DNA of 64,000 bases, taken from Sphingomonadales bacterium. GTDB taxonomy: Bacteria > Pseudomonadota > Alphaproteobacteria > Sphingomonadales > Sphingomonadaceae. Below, in pieces: positions 9,683 to 19,122 of the stretch (its first letter is position 1; each line of letters opens with the position of its first letter). The notes below the pieces were generated by a model that searched no databases, was not told the DNA's origin, and saw only the letters and a program-made list of their open reading frames with translations. Where the stretch lies: NCBI GenBank assembly GCA_017302615.1, contig JAFLDB010000002.1, positions 248,001-312,000 of the forward strand, given 5' to 3'. The position numbers and the translations under genes are program-made.

Positions 9683-10022
9683 GCTGTGCCGTGACGGGAT
9701 CGGGATGTTGGACCCCGGCATGGGCAGGTTTGTGCGAGCTGGCCGTGCCACACGGCCTTCTTTGGGAGCGATCCGAAAGACCGGCTGCGGCGCGGCCGCA
9801 ATGGCGTTGCAGCGACTATTTTCCGGCGGCGCGCGGAAGCATCGAATCAAGCGATGCGACAGACAAAAACTCGCGCGCCTTTCCATCGCGAAGCAAAATA
9901 GCCGCCGTCCCGCCATCCTCCGCTTCGCTTCGGCCTTACAGGTGCGACCGCACCCCAGCCGGTCAGAGGGATCGCCGGAAGGCCGGGCGTGGTGCCCGGC
10001 TCAGACGTCCAAGGACCGCATC
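9683..10022 (+). promoter_or_regulatory. Long non-coding leader before the DUF2493 gene
   Basis: 340 nt without a credible gene, although the downstream frame stays open through much of it. It starts with GCCGTGACGGG, shares short blocks with the leader at 21968-22518 (a CGGCCTTC block, a GCGTTGCAG block, and a CGCCATCCT...TTCGGCC block), and ends with the hairpin GCCGGGC/GCCCGGC just upstream of the start at 10023. It probably holds the promoter and a post-transcriptional control element. Confidence 0.45.
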
Positions 10023-10934
10023 ATGTCCGACCCCTTCGAACCCGATCACGAAATGTCGCCCACTGCCCATCTCCTCGATGAGATCGCCCTCTACGGCTAT
10101 CGACCCTTCTCCGACGAAGCCGATCCGCGGCCTCTGCCCGAGGAGCGCATAGCCGCCGGCGCTGTCGCCGACATGTTCGACGCGCTGATCGCAACCATGA
10201 TCGACACCAGGCTCGAACCCGATCTTGAAGACCTGTGCTGGTCGCTCGTCAACCTCTTCCACCGCGCCGAGGGGCGGATCCAGCGTGAGCTTGACGACAA
10301 CGAAGACGCCCAGAAACGCGGGCAGCGCGAACAGGATGGCTCCGAGGTCAAATCGGTCGAGCTCGAACGGCTGATCAATGAAGGCATCGGCCTCGTCGAA
10401 CGGCGCAACGCCATGGAGTTCATGCGCGAAGCCGCCGCCGACCAGTTCGAGGCGCATTTCCGCAAGGGCTGGACACCCCGCACTGGCTCACTCGTCAACC
10501 ATCGTACCATGACTGCCACCATGATCGACAGCCGCGACTTCCTCGCTGCCAAGCGTCGCTCCGAAACCGAACCGCTGCTGCCCGCCGGCACCCGCATCGC
10601 ATTCACGTCAGGCCCCGCCTACCAGGATCACAACCGCATCTGGGCGGTGCTCGACAAGGTTCTCGCCAAATATCCCGACATGGTCCTGTTCCACGGCGGC
10701 AATCCGACCGGCGGGGAGCATATCGCATCACTCTGGGCGCGGAACCGCAAGATCGTCCATGTCCCGTTCCGGCCCGACTGGGAGCGGTTCAAGAAGGCCG
10801 CACCGTTCCGTCGCAACGATCAGATGCTCGAGGCGCAGCCCAAGGCCGTGGTCGCCTGTCCTGGCAATGGAATCAATGCCAATCTGGTAGACAAGGCCCG
10901 TAAGTTGGGGATTTCAGTGTGGGCGATTGAGTGA
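10023..10934 (+). CDS. DUF2493 (SLOG/YAcAr-like) domain protein
   Basis: 303 aa. The N-terminal ~175 residues are acidic and helical. The C-terminal part (GTRIAFTSGPAYQDH to the end) is the DUF2493 Rossmann-like fold related to the DprA/LOG superfamily: a glycine-rich HGGNPTGGEHIASLWA segment would bind a nucleotide, and the protein ends with ARKLGISVWAIE. Such proteins are thought to sense or process nucleotides or nucleic acid, but no reaction is established for this family. It closes the DNA-processing module; the metal operon starts downstream on the other strand. The frame is open upstream, but ATG 10023 is chosen from the domain start. Confidence 0.85.
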   Translation: MSDPFEPDHEMSPTAHLLDEIALYGYRPFSDEADPRPLPEERIAAGAVADMFDALIATMIDTRLEPDLEDLCWSLVNLFHRAEGRIQRELDDNEDAQKRGQREQDGSEVKSVELERLINEGIGLVERRNAMEFMREAAADQFEAHFRKGWTPRTGSLVNHRTMTATMIDSRDFLAAKRRSETEPLLPAGTRIAFTSGPAYQDHNRIWAVLDKVLAKYPDMVLFHGGNPTGGEHIASLWARNRKIVHVPFRPDWERFKKAAPFRRNDQMLEAQPKAVVACPGNGINANLVDKARKLGISVWAIE

Positions 10935-11118
10935 CCCCTCTCGACAACAAAGTTGACCTTCGAGCGGCTTACAGAGCGGACATCATATTTCTCGCTCGTT
11001 TTAGCCCCTATGTCGAAGGCTGCCAGCAGTCGGCTCTCGTATCGAGAAGCCAGTAAGCTGCCGTTCGAAAGATTGAGGACCGCGGCTGATGGTGCGGCTA
11101 CTGCAACGTGTCAGCGCT

Positions 11119-11322
11119 TCACGCCACGCGCCACGGCGCGATCGTCGTTGGCACCATGAAGCCGAGTTCGCCCGCACGCCCGCGAATTGCGTGGTTGGTT
11201 CGGTCCATGGCAGCAGCGATGATGCCCGCCGTTTGACGATGCCCGATGCGGCGACGCAACTCCTCGTCCTTTTCGGTCGTCCATCGTGACCGGAAGCGCG
11301 GACGTGGGGTGCCAGTGTTCAT
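11119..11322 (-). CDS. Small Myb/SANT-like helix-turn-helix protein
   Basis: 67 aa. Its ATG overlaps the TGA of the cation transporter gene (ATGA), so it is translationally coupled and is the last gene of the metal operon. The core RWTTEKDEELRRRIGHRQ...IAAAMDRTNHAIRGRAGELGF has the tryptophan, acidic and RT-x-AI/VRxRAxxLG spacing of GcrA- or Myb-type DNA-binding domains. A DNA-binding role is inferred from that pattern; no target is evident. Confidence 0.65.
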   Translation of the reverse strand: MNTGTPRPRFRSRWTTEKDEELRRRIGHRQTAGIIAAAMDRTNHAIRGRAGELGFMVPTTIAPWRVA

Positions 11323-12236
11323 CTGTGCAAGCTCTCCTCGTCCCCGCACGGCTCGGTTTCGGTCTGGATCGTGGCGTGGTGGATCGCGAAGCGGGTTTCG
11401 AGCATGCCGGTCAAGGCGCGGCGGATTGCTTCGCCGTCACCGCCGTCGGCAATCGCGACATGCGCGGTCAAGCTGGCGTCGTCTCCCGCCACTGACCACA
11501 GGTGCAGGTCGTGAACTCCCGTCACGCCGGAAACCCCGCCCGTTGCGGCACGTATCGCGTTCAAATCGAAGCCACGCGGCACGCCCTGCAAGAGAATGTG
11601 GGTGGTGTCGCGAAGCAGGGTCCAGGTGCGCGGCAGCACCCACAAGCCGATGGCGATGGCGACGATGGGGTCGATCCAGTTGAGCTTGGTGAGGTAGATC
11701 GCAATGGCAGCGCCGATCACGCCCAAGGAGCCGAGCATGTCGGCCCACACTTCGAGATAGGCGCCCTTGACGTTGAGACTGTCCTCCTTGCCGCCTGCAA
11801 GGATGCGCATCGAGATCAGGTTCACGATCAGGCCGATGCTGGCGACCACCAGCATACCGACCGATTCCACCGGCCTCGGGGTGAAGAAGCGGCCGATACC
11901 TTCGATCAGCACATAGCCCGCCACCGCGAACAAAAGGATCGCATTGAACGCGGCGGCGAGGATTTCGAAGCGGCGATAGCCGAAGGTGCGTTGATCGTCG
12001 GGCGGACGTTTGCCGATTTTGACCGCAGCAAGCGCGATGGCTAGCGCGGCACTGTCGGTGAACATATGCGCCGCATCCGACAGCAGCGCGAGGCTATCGA
12101 AAACGAACGCCCCGACCAGCTCGGCAATCAGGAAGGTGGTCGTCAGTCCGAGCGCAATCGCAAGCCGTTTGGTGCTCGCTCCAGCGCCGTGATTATGACC
12201 GGCATGGCCACCGCCGTGATCGTGTCCAGCGCCCAT
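11319..12236 (-). CDS. czcD: Cation diffusion facilitator (CzcD/DmeF-type Zn/Co/Cd exporter)
   Basis: 305 aa. The histidine-rich N-terminus (GHDHGGGHAGHNHG) is followed by about six membrane segments. Metal-site motifs LSDAAHMFTD and EVWADMLG lie in transmembrane helices 2 and 5 as expected for the family, and a cytosolic C-terminal domain follows. CDF proteins exchange cytosolic Zn2+, Co2+ or Cd2+ for protons at the inner membrane. It ends the czcCBA operon, 1 nt after the small secreted protein gene, and would feed periplasmic metal to the CzcCBA pump. Confidence 0.9.
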   Translation of the reverse strand: MGAGHDHGGGHAGHNHGAGASTKRLAIALGLTTTFLIAELVGAFVFDSLALLSDAAHMFTDSAALAIALAAVKIGKRPPDDQRTFGYRRFEILAAAFNAILLFAVAGYVLIEGIGRFFTPRPVESVGMLVVASIGLIVNLISMRILAGGKEDSLNVKGAYLEVWADMLGSLGVIGAAIAIYLTKLNWIDPIVAIAIGLWVLPRTWTLLRDTTHILLQGVPRGFDLNAIRAATGGVSGVTGVHDLHLWSVAGDDASLTAHVAIADGGDGEAIRRALTGMLETRFAIHHATIQTETEPCGDEESLHR

Positions 12237-12237
12237 G

Positions 12238-12645
12238 TCAGTGCGCCACCTGCCCAGCGGGTGCTTTCAAAGAGCCTGCCGGGCAGCGATGGAAAACACG
12301 CGCGACGCCGCGATAGTTTTTCGTCACGAGCTTGTCGGGCGTCCGCTCCTCGACGGTCAGACGCTTCATTTCGTTAGCCGCCATCATATCGGGGAACGGC
12401 ATGTGGCTGTGCGTATAGGCGATGGCAATGCCCTCGTCTTTCCACAGGCCGGTCGCGGACGGGCCTTTGTCGGGCAAAGTCACTTCGGCATAATAGCCGT
12501 CGGCAAGGAAAACTCCGGCGGGACCGGCCTCGCAATTTTTCGTGTCGCCAAGGCTCCAGACGCCGGGCATGTAGGCCGGTTCCGGTGTTGCCGCCTGCAC
12601 GGGCAAGGCCAACGCGGCCAAAACGACTATCGGCAATTTTCGCAT
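12238..12645 (-). CDS. Small secreted protein of the czc operon
   Basis: 135 aa. The start at 12645 is chosen because GGGAGTGAG sits at ideal distance; an alternative ATG at 12663 overlaps the czcA stop. A cleavable signal peptide (MRKLPIVVLAALALPVQAA) is clear. The mature part has two cysteines (KNCEAG and HRCPAG), two histidines in YTHSHMPFP and several methionines, so it could bind metal or form a disulfide. I recognise no named domain. Position between czcA and czcD suggests a periplasmic accessory of zinc/cobalt efflux. Confidence 0.7.
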   Translation of the reverse strand: MRKLPIVVLAALALPVQAATPEPAYMPGVWSLGDTKNCEAGPAGVFLADGYYAEVTLPDKGPSATGLWKDEGIAIAYTHSHMPFPDMMAANEMKRLTVEERTPDKLVTKNYRGVARVFHRCPAGSLKAPAGQVAH

Positions 12646-12659
12646 ATTCTCACTCCCAT

Positions 12660-15600
12660 TCATTTCTGCGGCAATTCGCTGCCGAACTGATCGACGTCAC
12701 CATAGTCGCCCGTCTCATGATGTTTGTGCCGCCCCCGCAGCAGAAGCTGGCTGATCGCGGGCAGCACGAAAAGCGTCAGGATCGTCGAGGTAATGAGGCC
12801 GCCGATCACAACAATGGCGAGCGGCTTCTGCACTTCCGCGCCCTTGCCGGTGGCAAGCGCCATAGGCACGAAGCCAAGCGATGCGACGGTAGCGGTCATG
12901 ATGACGGGGCGCAGCCGTTTCAGCGCGCCTTCCCTTATCGCTTCGGCGACTGGCCTGCCCGCATTTATTATTTCCTTAATTGTAGACATCATCACCAATC
13001 CGTTCAGCACCGCGACACCCGATACCGCCATCAGGCCCACTGCCGCCGAAATCGAGAAGTTCTGCCCGGTGATGAAGAGCGCAAGCAACCCACCCGCCAA
13101 CGCCATCGGAACAGCCGAGAAGATCGCGATTGCTTGCCTGATCCCGCCGAGAGCAAAGGTCAGAATCGCAAAGATCGTGAGCAGGGCCGCGGGGATGATG
13201 ATTGAGAGTCGCTGGCTGGCGGCTTGCAAATTTTCATACTGCCCACCCCATTCGATTGAACTGCCAGGAGGAAGCTGAACCTGTGCCGCAATCTTCGACT
13301 GCGCCTCACTGACGAACGAGCCAAGATCGTTGCCGCGCACATTGGCCTGGACGACAACCCGTCGCTGGCCGTTCTCGCGGCTGATCTGGTTGACCCCTTC
13401 GGAGAAGCCGAAGCTCGCGACCGCGCTCAGCGGCACCGAAGCGCCTTCCTGTGGAAGCATCACCGGCAGCGCCCCCACCGCGTCCAGATCGTCGCGCCCC
13501 GCATTGGGCAGGCGCACGACGATGTCGAAGCGCCGGTCGCCCTCGAACACGATCCCCGCCTCGCGTCCGCCAAGCGCCGCTGCCACTGTATCGGTCACGT
13601 CCTCCAAGGTCAGACCGTAACGCGCGATGGCGTCGCGGTCGAACTTGACGTCGAGCTGCGGGAAGCCCTCGGTCTGCTCGACCTTGACATCCGCCGCGCC
13701 GGGAACGGTTTTGAGGATCGAAGCGACCTTGGCTCCTAGCGCGCTCATTTCCTCCAAATCGTCACCATAGAGTTTGATCGCGACGTCGCCCCGCACGCCC
13801 GCGATCAGTTCGTTGAACCGCAGCTCGATCGGTTGGCTGATCTCGAAGGCGCTGCCGACCAAAGGCTTGAGCTTGGCTTCGAGCCGCTCGATCACCTGCT
13901 CCTTGGTCGTCACGCCCTCGGGCCATTCGCTCTTGGGCTTCAAGATGACGAACGAGTCCGAGATATTGGCGGGCATCGGATCGGTGCCGACCTCTGCCGT
14001 CCCGGTCTTCGAATACATGAAGGCAACTTCGGGCAGGCTCGCCACCGCCTTCTCAATCTGCATCTGCAAGGCGAGTGATTGGTTTAGCGAGGTAGAAGGG
14101 ATTCGAATGCCTTGCAGCGCGACGTCGCCCTCGTCGAGCTGTGGAATGAACTCGCGTCCCAGCATCGTGAAAGCAAGACCTGCCAGCACCAGCGAGGCGG
14201 CGCCCGCCCCGATCCATTGCCACGGTCGCGCAATCGCTTTGGCGAGCAGCGGTTCGTATCGCTCCTTGACGAAAGCAACCGCTTTCACTTCTTTCTCCGC
14301 AACCTCGCCACGGATGAGCAAGGCGACCATCGCCGGGACGAAAGTAAGAGAAAGAATGAAGGCCCCGGCCAGCGCCAGCATGACCGTGGTTGCCATGGGC
14401 GTGAACATCTTGCCTTCGACCCCGGTGAAGGTGAGCAATGGCGCGAAAACAAGGAAAATGATCGCCTGCCCGAAGATCGTCGGGCGCACCATTTCGCGCG
14501 ACGCCTCGAACACCTCATGCAGCCGCTCGGTAAGGTTCAGAATCCGGCCTTCGTGATGCTGGCGCTCGGCCAGACGTCGCAGACAGTTCTCGATGATGAT
14601 GATCGAGCCGTCGACAATGAGGCCAAAGTCGAGCGCGCCAAGGCTCATCAGATTGCCCGATGTGCCGGTGGCGTTCATACCCATCGCCATCATCAGGAAC
14701 GAGAGCGGGATGACCAGCGTCGCGATAATTGCTGCGCGGATGTTGCCCAAAAGCCAGAACAGCACCGCGATGACCAGCAACGCACCTTCGAGCAAATTCT
14801 TCTCGACCGTCCAGATCGTCGCATTGACCAGCTTGGAACGGTCAAGCACGGTCTTGATCTTGATCCCCGGCGGCATCGACTTGGCGATTTGATCGAGCCG
14901 CTCGGCAACCGCATTGGCGACGATCCGGCTGTTGCCGCCGGCAATCATCAACGCCGTACCGATCACGACTTCGTTGCCATTTTCGGACGCTGCGCCGGTG
15001 CGTAGATCGCCGCCGATGCGGACATTTGCGATATCGCGAACCGCCACGGGAACGCCGCCGCGCGTCGCAACCGTTGCCTGGCCCACTTCGTCGAGCGTGC
15101 GGATGCGGCCATCGGCCTTGACCAGAAACGCCTCGCCGCCGCGTTCGACGAAGTTCGCGCCGACCGAGATGTTGGCCTTTTCGAGAGCCTCGGCGAGTTC
15201 GGAAAAGGAGATGTGATAGCTGGCGAGCTTGGCCGGGTCCGGCTCGACGACGAACTGCTTTTCATAGCCGCCGATGCTGTCGATCCCGGCAACCCCTTCG
15301 ACCGAGCGAAGCTGCGGCCGGATTACCCAATCCTGCACGGTCCGCAGATAGGCGAGCTTCGACACCTCGTCGGTCAGCAGCTTGCCGTCGGTGGTCAGAT
15401 AGCTGCCATCGGGCTGAAAGCCGGGCTTGCCCGCGATCTTGGGGTTCGCCTTGGTGCCTGCGGGTTCGTATTCGACGACATACATCAGCACTTCGCCAAG
15501 CCCGGTTGTCACCGGCCCCATTTGCGGCTCGACGCCATCGGGCAGGCTTTCCTTGGCCTGCGTCAGCCGCTCGGCGACCTGCTGGCGCGCGAAATAGAGA

Positions 15601-15905
15601 TCGGTGTGTTCCTCGAACACGACCGTCACCTGGCTGAAGCCGTTTCGCGAGATCGAGCGCGAGCTTTCCAACCCCGGAATCCCCGCCATCGCGGTTTCGA
15701 CCGGGAAGGTGACGAGCCGCTCCATGTCGAGCGGCCCTAAAGCCGGGGCGACGGTGTTTATCTGTACCTGCTTGTTGGTGATGTCAGGAACGGCGTCGAT
15801 CGGCAGCTTGAACAGCTGGCTCGCACCGAAGGCTGCGACGATGAGCGTGACAACGACCACGCCCCAGCGGAAGCGGATTGCCGCGTCGAGAAGTTTTTCG
15901 ATCAT
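12660..15905 (-). CDS. czcA: CzcA-type heavy-metal RND efflux pump
   Basis: 1081 aa, the usual size for an HME-RND proton antiporter. The ATG at 15905 lies 1 nt past czcB. The diagnostic segment in transmembrane helix 4 reads LDFGLIVDGSIIIIEN, the DFG-x-x-VDG form seen in Co/Zn/Cd/Ni pumps rather than the Cu/Ag form (compare the pump at 48023). Twelve membrane helices with two large periplasmic loops are expected. With CzcB and CzcC it expels divalent metal from periplasm and cytosol across the outer membrane. Confidence 0.93.
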   Translation of the reverse strand: MIEKLLDAAIRFRWGVVVVTLIVAAFGASQLFKLPIDAVPDITNKQVQINTVAPALGPLDMERLVTFPVETAMAGIPGLESSRSISRNGFSQVTVVFEEHTDLYFARQQVAERLTQAKESLPDGVEPQMGPVTTGLGEVLMYVVEYEPAGTKANPKIAGKPGFQPDGSYLTTDGKLLTDEVSKLAYLRTVQDWVIRPQLRSVEGVAGIDSIGGYEKQFVVEPDPAKLASYHISFSELAEALEKANISVGANFVERGGEAFLVKADGRIRTLDEVGQATVATRGGVPVAVRDIANVRIGGDLRTGAASENGNEVVIGTALMIAGGNSRIVANAVAERLDQIAKSMPPGIKIKTVLDRSKLVNATIWTVEKNLLEGALLVIAVLFWLLGNIRAAIIATLVIPLSFLMMAMGMNATGTSGNLMSLGALDFGLIVDGSIIIIENCLRRLAERQHHEGRILNLTERLHEVFEASREMVRPTIFGQAIIFLVFAPLLTFTGVEGKMFTPMATTVMLALAGAFILSLTFVPAMVALLIRGEVAEKEVKAVAFVKERYEPLLAKAIARPWQWIGAGAASLVLAGLAFTMLGREFIPQLDEGDVALQGIRIPSTSLNQSLALQMQIEKAVASLPEVAFMYSKTGTAEVGTDPMPANISDSFVILKPKSEWPEGVTTKEQVIERLEAKLKPLVGSAFEISQPIELRFNELIAGVRGDVAIKLYGDDLEEMSALGAKVASILKTVPGAADVKVEQTEGFPQLDVKFDRDAIARYGLTLEDVTDTVAAALGGREAGIVFEGDRRFDIVVRLPNAGRDDLDAVGALPVMLPQEGASVPLSAVASFGFSEGVNQISRENGQRRVVVQANVRGNDLGSFVSEAQSKIAAQVQLPPGSSIEWGGQYENLQAASQRLSIIIPAALLTIFAILTFALGGIRQAIAIFSAVPMALAGGLLALFITGQNFSISAAVGLMAVSGVAVLNGLVMMSTIKEIINAGRPVAEAIREGALKRLRPVIMTATVASLGFVPMALATGKGAEVQKPLAIVVIGGLITSTILTLFVLPAISQLLLRGRHKHHETGDYGDVDQFGSELPQK

Positions 15906-15906
15906 C

Positions 15907-17088
15907 TCAATGCTCCGCCTCGCCCTTGCCGAGTTCGGCTTTGAGGAGGAATGCGCCCTTGGTCGCGACAACGGCACCGGGTTTCAGGCCCGCGACGATC
16001 TCGACACGGCCTGCGCTGCGCTGTCCAATCGTGACATTGGTTGCCTGAAAACCCTTTGGGGTTTGGACAAACACTACGTCGCGGCCTTCGACCGACTGCA
16101 CCGCCTCTTCGGGAACGCCGACGCTAGCGCTTGGCGCAGCGTTGCGAGGCGTAATGCGCACGCGCAGCCCTTGCCCTGGGGTGAGCTGGCCGAAGCCATC
16201 GGGCACGAGCACGATGGTTGCCGCCTTGCTTTCGGGATCGAGGCTTGGCGTCACCGCCCGCACGGTCGCGTTGATCGTATCGCCGCCCAACAATTCGATG
16301 ACCGCACGGTCGCCCGGCTGGACGCGCCGGGCATCGGCGGGAAGCACTGAGGCATTGATCTGGATTTTGCGCGGGTCGGCTACACGGAAGAGTTCGGTGC
16401 CTGCCGCGACATAGCTGCCAAGCGTTGCGTCGGCTTTGGTGATCCGCCCCGAAATAGGACTAGTCACGGCCAAGAATCGTCCGTCGCCGGTAATCTTGGC
16501 TGCACCCGCCGCCGATTGCGTGCGCCGCGCCTCGGCTTCGGCTTCGGCAAGCGTCGCTTGTGCGGCTTCCAAATCCTGCCTCGCCGTAACGCGCGCATCG
16601 AACAGCTTTTTCTCGCGGGCATAGGCGGCGCGGGCGGCAATGAGGCGCGCGGAGGCCGCGCTGCGCTCGGCAGCAATCGAACCGGCATCGCGGCTTTCGA
16701 GATAGGCGATGGTCTCGCCCGCGCTCACGCTGTCGCCAAGCTGCTTGACGATACGGGTGAGCGCCCCGTCGGCGCGCGCGGTGAGCACTGCCTCGCCATT
16801 GGGCGCGGCCGCAACCACGCCTTGCGCGATGATTTCTGCGCCAAGCCCGCCCGCCTGCGTCGCTTCGGTTACGATGCCCGCCGCCTTCGCGCGCGCATCG
16901 TCCATCGCGACAAAGCCCTCGGGGCCGTGATTTTCTTCCTCGCCATGCTCGCCCTCTTCGGCAACGGCACTGGCGGTGGTCGCGGGTGCGAAGACGGTGC
17001 GGCCCAGCATCACGCCGCCTCCGCCCAGCACGAGCGCGGCAATCGCGGCACCGGCGATCAATTTTTTCCTGTTTGTCTCTTCGGTCAT
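15907..17088 (-). CDS. czcB: CzcB-type periplasmic adaptor (membrane fusion protein)
   Basis: 393 aa. An N-terminal membrane anchor (residues about 9-30) is followed by an acidic, histidine-containing stretch (EEGEHGEEENHGPEG) that could collect metal. Then come lipoyl halves around a coiled-coil hairpin (about 130-200), a beta-barrel and a membrane-proximal domain (GLKPGAVVATKGAFLLKAELGKGEAEH). This is the order of HlyD/CusB-family adaptors. It bridges CzcA and CzcC. It lies 3 nt after czcC in the operon. Confidence 0.92.
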   Translation of the reverse strand: MTEETNRKKLIAGAAIAALVLGGGGVMLGRTVFAPATTASAVAEEGEHGEEENHGPEGFVAMDDARAKAAGIVTEATQAGGLGAEIIAQGVVAAAPNGEAVLTARADGALTRIVKQLGDSVSAGETIAYLESRDAGSIAAERSAASARLIAARAAYAREKKLFDARVTARQDLEAAQATLAEAEAEARRTQSAAGAAKITGDGRFLAVTSPISGRITKADATLGSYVAAGTELFRVADPRKIQINASVLPADARRVQPGDRAVIELLGGDTINATVRAVTPSLDPESKAATIVLVPDGFGQLTPGQGLRVRITPRNAAPSASVGVPEEAVQSVEGRDVVFVQTPKGFQATNVTIGQRSAGRVEIVAGLKPGAVVATKGAFLLKAELGKGEAEH

Positions 17089-17091
17089 GGT

Positions 17092-18312
17092 TCAATCACC
17101 TGCGCGCGCATTGGCGCGGATCAGCGCGGCGAGCGCGCGAGCGCGGTCGAGGCGAGCCTCGATCAGCGCGAGTTTGGCGGTGGTGAGCGCGGCTTGCGCG
17201 TCGAGCAGTTCGATCAGGCTAAACTTGCCTGCGCCGTAGCCGATCCGCGCGATCCGCACGGCCTCTTCGGCCTGCGCCAACGACGGCCCGGACAAGGCCT
17301 CTACCCGCGCATCGGCGGCCCCAAGCAACATCCGCGCATCGTGCTGCTCGCGCCCGGCATCAAGACGCGCCTGGGCCAGCGCTGCGTCGCAGGCGACGGC
17401 ATCGGATTGCGCCGCTTCGATCCCGCCGCGATTGCGGTTACGCACCGGAAGCGGGATCGAAATGCCGGCGATAAAGGTCGTATCGCGTCCATCTGCAATC
17501 CGCCGCACGCCGCCACTGGCAGTGATGTCGGGAACCCCTTCGGCCTGTGCAACGCGAATGCGTGCTTGGGCAACGCTACACTCGGCGGCGACAAGTTGCA
17601 CATCAAGCGACGGCGTTTCTGGCGGCAAGATGCCGGGGGCGGCCTCGTCATAGACCGGGATTGCAGATAGCTCGCGATCACTGCTGCCGATCAGGTCGGC
17701 AAGCAGCCGCCTTGCGTTGAGCAGTTCGCCGAACCTGCGGGCTTCCTCAGCTTGCGCTTCGGAAAGCACTGCTTCGGCGCGAAGCTGGCGCAAGGGCGGA
17801 TCGCGACCAGCTTCGACCAGCACCTTTGCCGTACGCAGGAGTTCGCGTGCCTGCGCCACATTGTCACGGGCAAGCAGGGCCCGATCCTCGGCAGCGCGCA
17901 ATTCAGCGTGAGCAATGCGAATATCGCGTACGAGGTCAGCCTCGGCGCGCTTCAGCGACAGAAACGCGACATCGCGCTCGGCGGAAGCGACTGCGACCCG
18001 CGCACCGCGCTTGCCGCCCAACTCGAAACGCTGACTTACAGCCAAGGTAGTTTCGGTGCTGCCGAAACCTTGAAACATGCCCGTCCCGGCGAAGTTCTCA
18101 ACCTCAACGCTTAGTTCGGGATTGGGCGGCGCGCCTGCCTGCCGCGCTCTCGCCTCAGCGGCTTGGGCAAGCGCCCTGGCTTGGGCAATACGCGGTGATT
18201 GTTCCGCCCCTTGGACGAGCGCCTGCGCCAGATTGATGGATTCGGCCAAAGCCGCTCCGCTGCTGGCAACGAGCGCACCCGCCAGCAAGGCGGCACGCAA
18301 AGTTAATTTCAT
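17092..18312 (-). CDS. czcC: CzcC-type outer-membrane efflux channel
   Basis: 406 aa, TolC/OEP family. Signal peptide MKLTLRAALLAGALVASSGAALA, then two repeats of long alanine-rich coiled-coil helices, as in TolC trimers. A good ribosome site (AGGAG, spacing 7) supports the start at 18312. It forms the outer-membrane exit duct of the Czc pump. First of the three pump genes; four smaller genes precede it in the same operon. Confidence 0.92.
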   Translation of the reverse strand: MKLTLRAALLAGALVASSGAALAESINLAQALVQGAEQSPRIAQARALAQAAEARARQAGAPPNPELSVEVENFAGTGMFQGFGSTETTLAVSQRFELGGKRGARVAVASAERDVAFLSLKRAEADLVRDIRIAHAELRAAEDRALLARDNVAQARELLRTAKVLVEAGRDPPLRQLRAEAVLSEAQAEEARRFGELLNARRLLADLIGSSDRELSAIPVYDEAAPGILPPETPSLDVQLVAAECSVAQARIRVAQAEGVPDITASGGVRRIADGRDTTFIAGISIPLPVRNRNRGGIEAAQSDAVACDAALAQARLDAGREQHDARMLLGAADARVEALSGPSLAQAEEAVRIARIGYGAGKFSLIELLDAQAALTTAKLALIEARLDRARALAALIRANARAGD

Positions 18313-18373
18313 TTGGAAACTCCTGAACGCATGACGGGCGCGCGAGGGAAGTCCCCCCGCGCGGCGGCACGGT

Positions 18374-18763
18374 TCAGGCTGCGGGCGGCTCCAGCGGCGG
18401 AGCCAGGCTGCGAGACAATAGCGGCGAGGTTGCCGACGGACGCACCAACGCGCCCTTGGACAACCCGTTCAGGCTGATGCGCGGCGCATCAAGTGGCAGC
18501 GCGACACTGCAATGATGATGGTTGACCGCGTGACAGGGAATATCCTTGTCCGCACCCTGCGAATGCGAATGATCGGCCGCGTCAATTTCGTGAATGTCGA
18601 GGATTTCGCCAGCTTCGACGGGGCTGTTGCCGCTGGCATGAGCAATCACCGGCATGACGATCATGCCGAAAAACAGCCCGAACAGAACGAGCAGTGAAGT
18701 AAAACGACCCCGCATCGGATGCCGCGTAGCAGCATGGCGCGGAAACGGCAAAGATTTCCTCAT
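18374..18763 (-). CDS. Small periplasmic His/Cys-rich protein of the czc operon
   Basis: 129 aa from the ATG at 18763, which overlaps the stop of the DUF3703 gene (ATGA); a second ATG at 18715 gives a tighter signal peptide. A hydrophobic segment (SLLVLFGLFFGMIVMPVIAHA) is followed by HEIDAADHSHSQG and CHAVNHHHC, dense potential metal ligands. It resembles DUF2946-like or CzcE/I-like small proteins often found just upstream of czcC, which buffer or sense periplasmic metal. Family assignment is tentative. Confidence 0.65.
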   Translation of the reverse strand: MRKSLPFPRHAATRHPMRGRFTSLLVLFGLFFGMIVMPVIAHASGNSPVEAGEILDIHEIDAADHSHSQGADKDIPCHAVNHHHCSVALPLDAPRISLNGLSKGALVRPSATSPLLSRSLAPPLEPPAA

Positions 18764-19122
18764 TGGTCCCTCCGCACCATCGCGTCGCGAAGATCGTCAG
18801 GAATCGCCATCGGTTCAAACGCGCTGACGTTGGAGCGTCCAGTATTGCCTATGGGAATGCGCCCGGTGAGCGACCCGAGTGGTGCAAGCGCAAGGCGGAT
18901 GGCTTGTCCGATGACCTCGCGCCAATCCCGTTGTTCCACTGCGAAGCCAAGCATCGCCCAATGATTGACAAGGTGCGGCCCCAAATAGGGTTGTGAAATT
19001 ATGTGCGCGCGTTCAAGGGCGATCCAGGCAGCGCTGATGTCATTGACAGTGCGGGCCGCTGCATACGCTGCCATTTCGACAGCGATCAACCGCTTCGCGT
19101 GAACAATTGCCGGGATCGTCAT
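18760..19122 (-). CDS. DUF3703 protein
   Basis: 120 aa. The conserved block AWIALERAHIISQPYLGPHLVNHW, then the REVIGQ...LALAPLGSLTGRIPIGNTGRSNV block, is the DUF3703 signature as I know it. There is no signal peptide. The family has no known function and tends to occur in metal-resistance clusters beside CDF and ICMT-like genes, as here. Both ends overlap neighbours by ATGA, so expression is tightly coupled. Confidence 0.8.
   Translation of the reverse strand: MTIPAIVHAKRLIAVEMAAYAAARTVNDISAAWIALERAHIISQPYLGPHLVNHWAMLGFAVEQRDWREVIGQAIRLALAPLGSLTGRIPIGNTGRSNVSAFEPMAIPDDLRDAMVRRDQ

Noticed and set aside
9705..10022. Upstream extension of the DUF2493 frame by 106 codons
   Set aside because: The extension is arginine/proline-rich and unlike the family; the leader repeats blocks seen elsewhere as non-coding.
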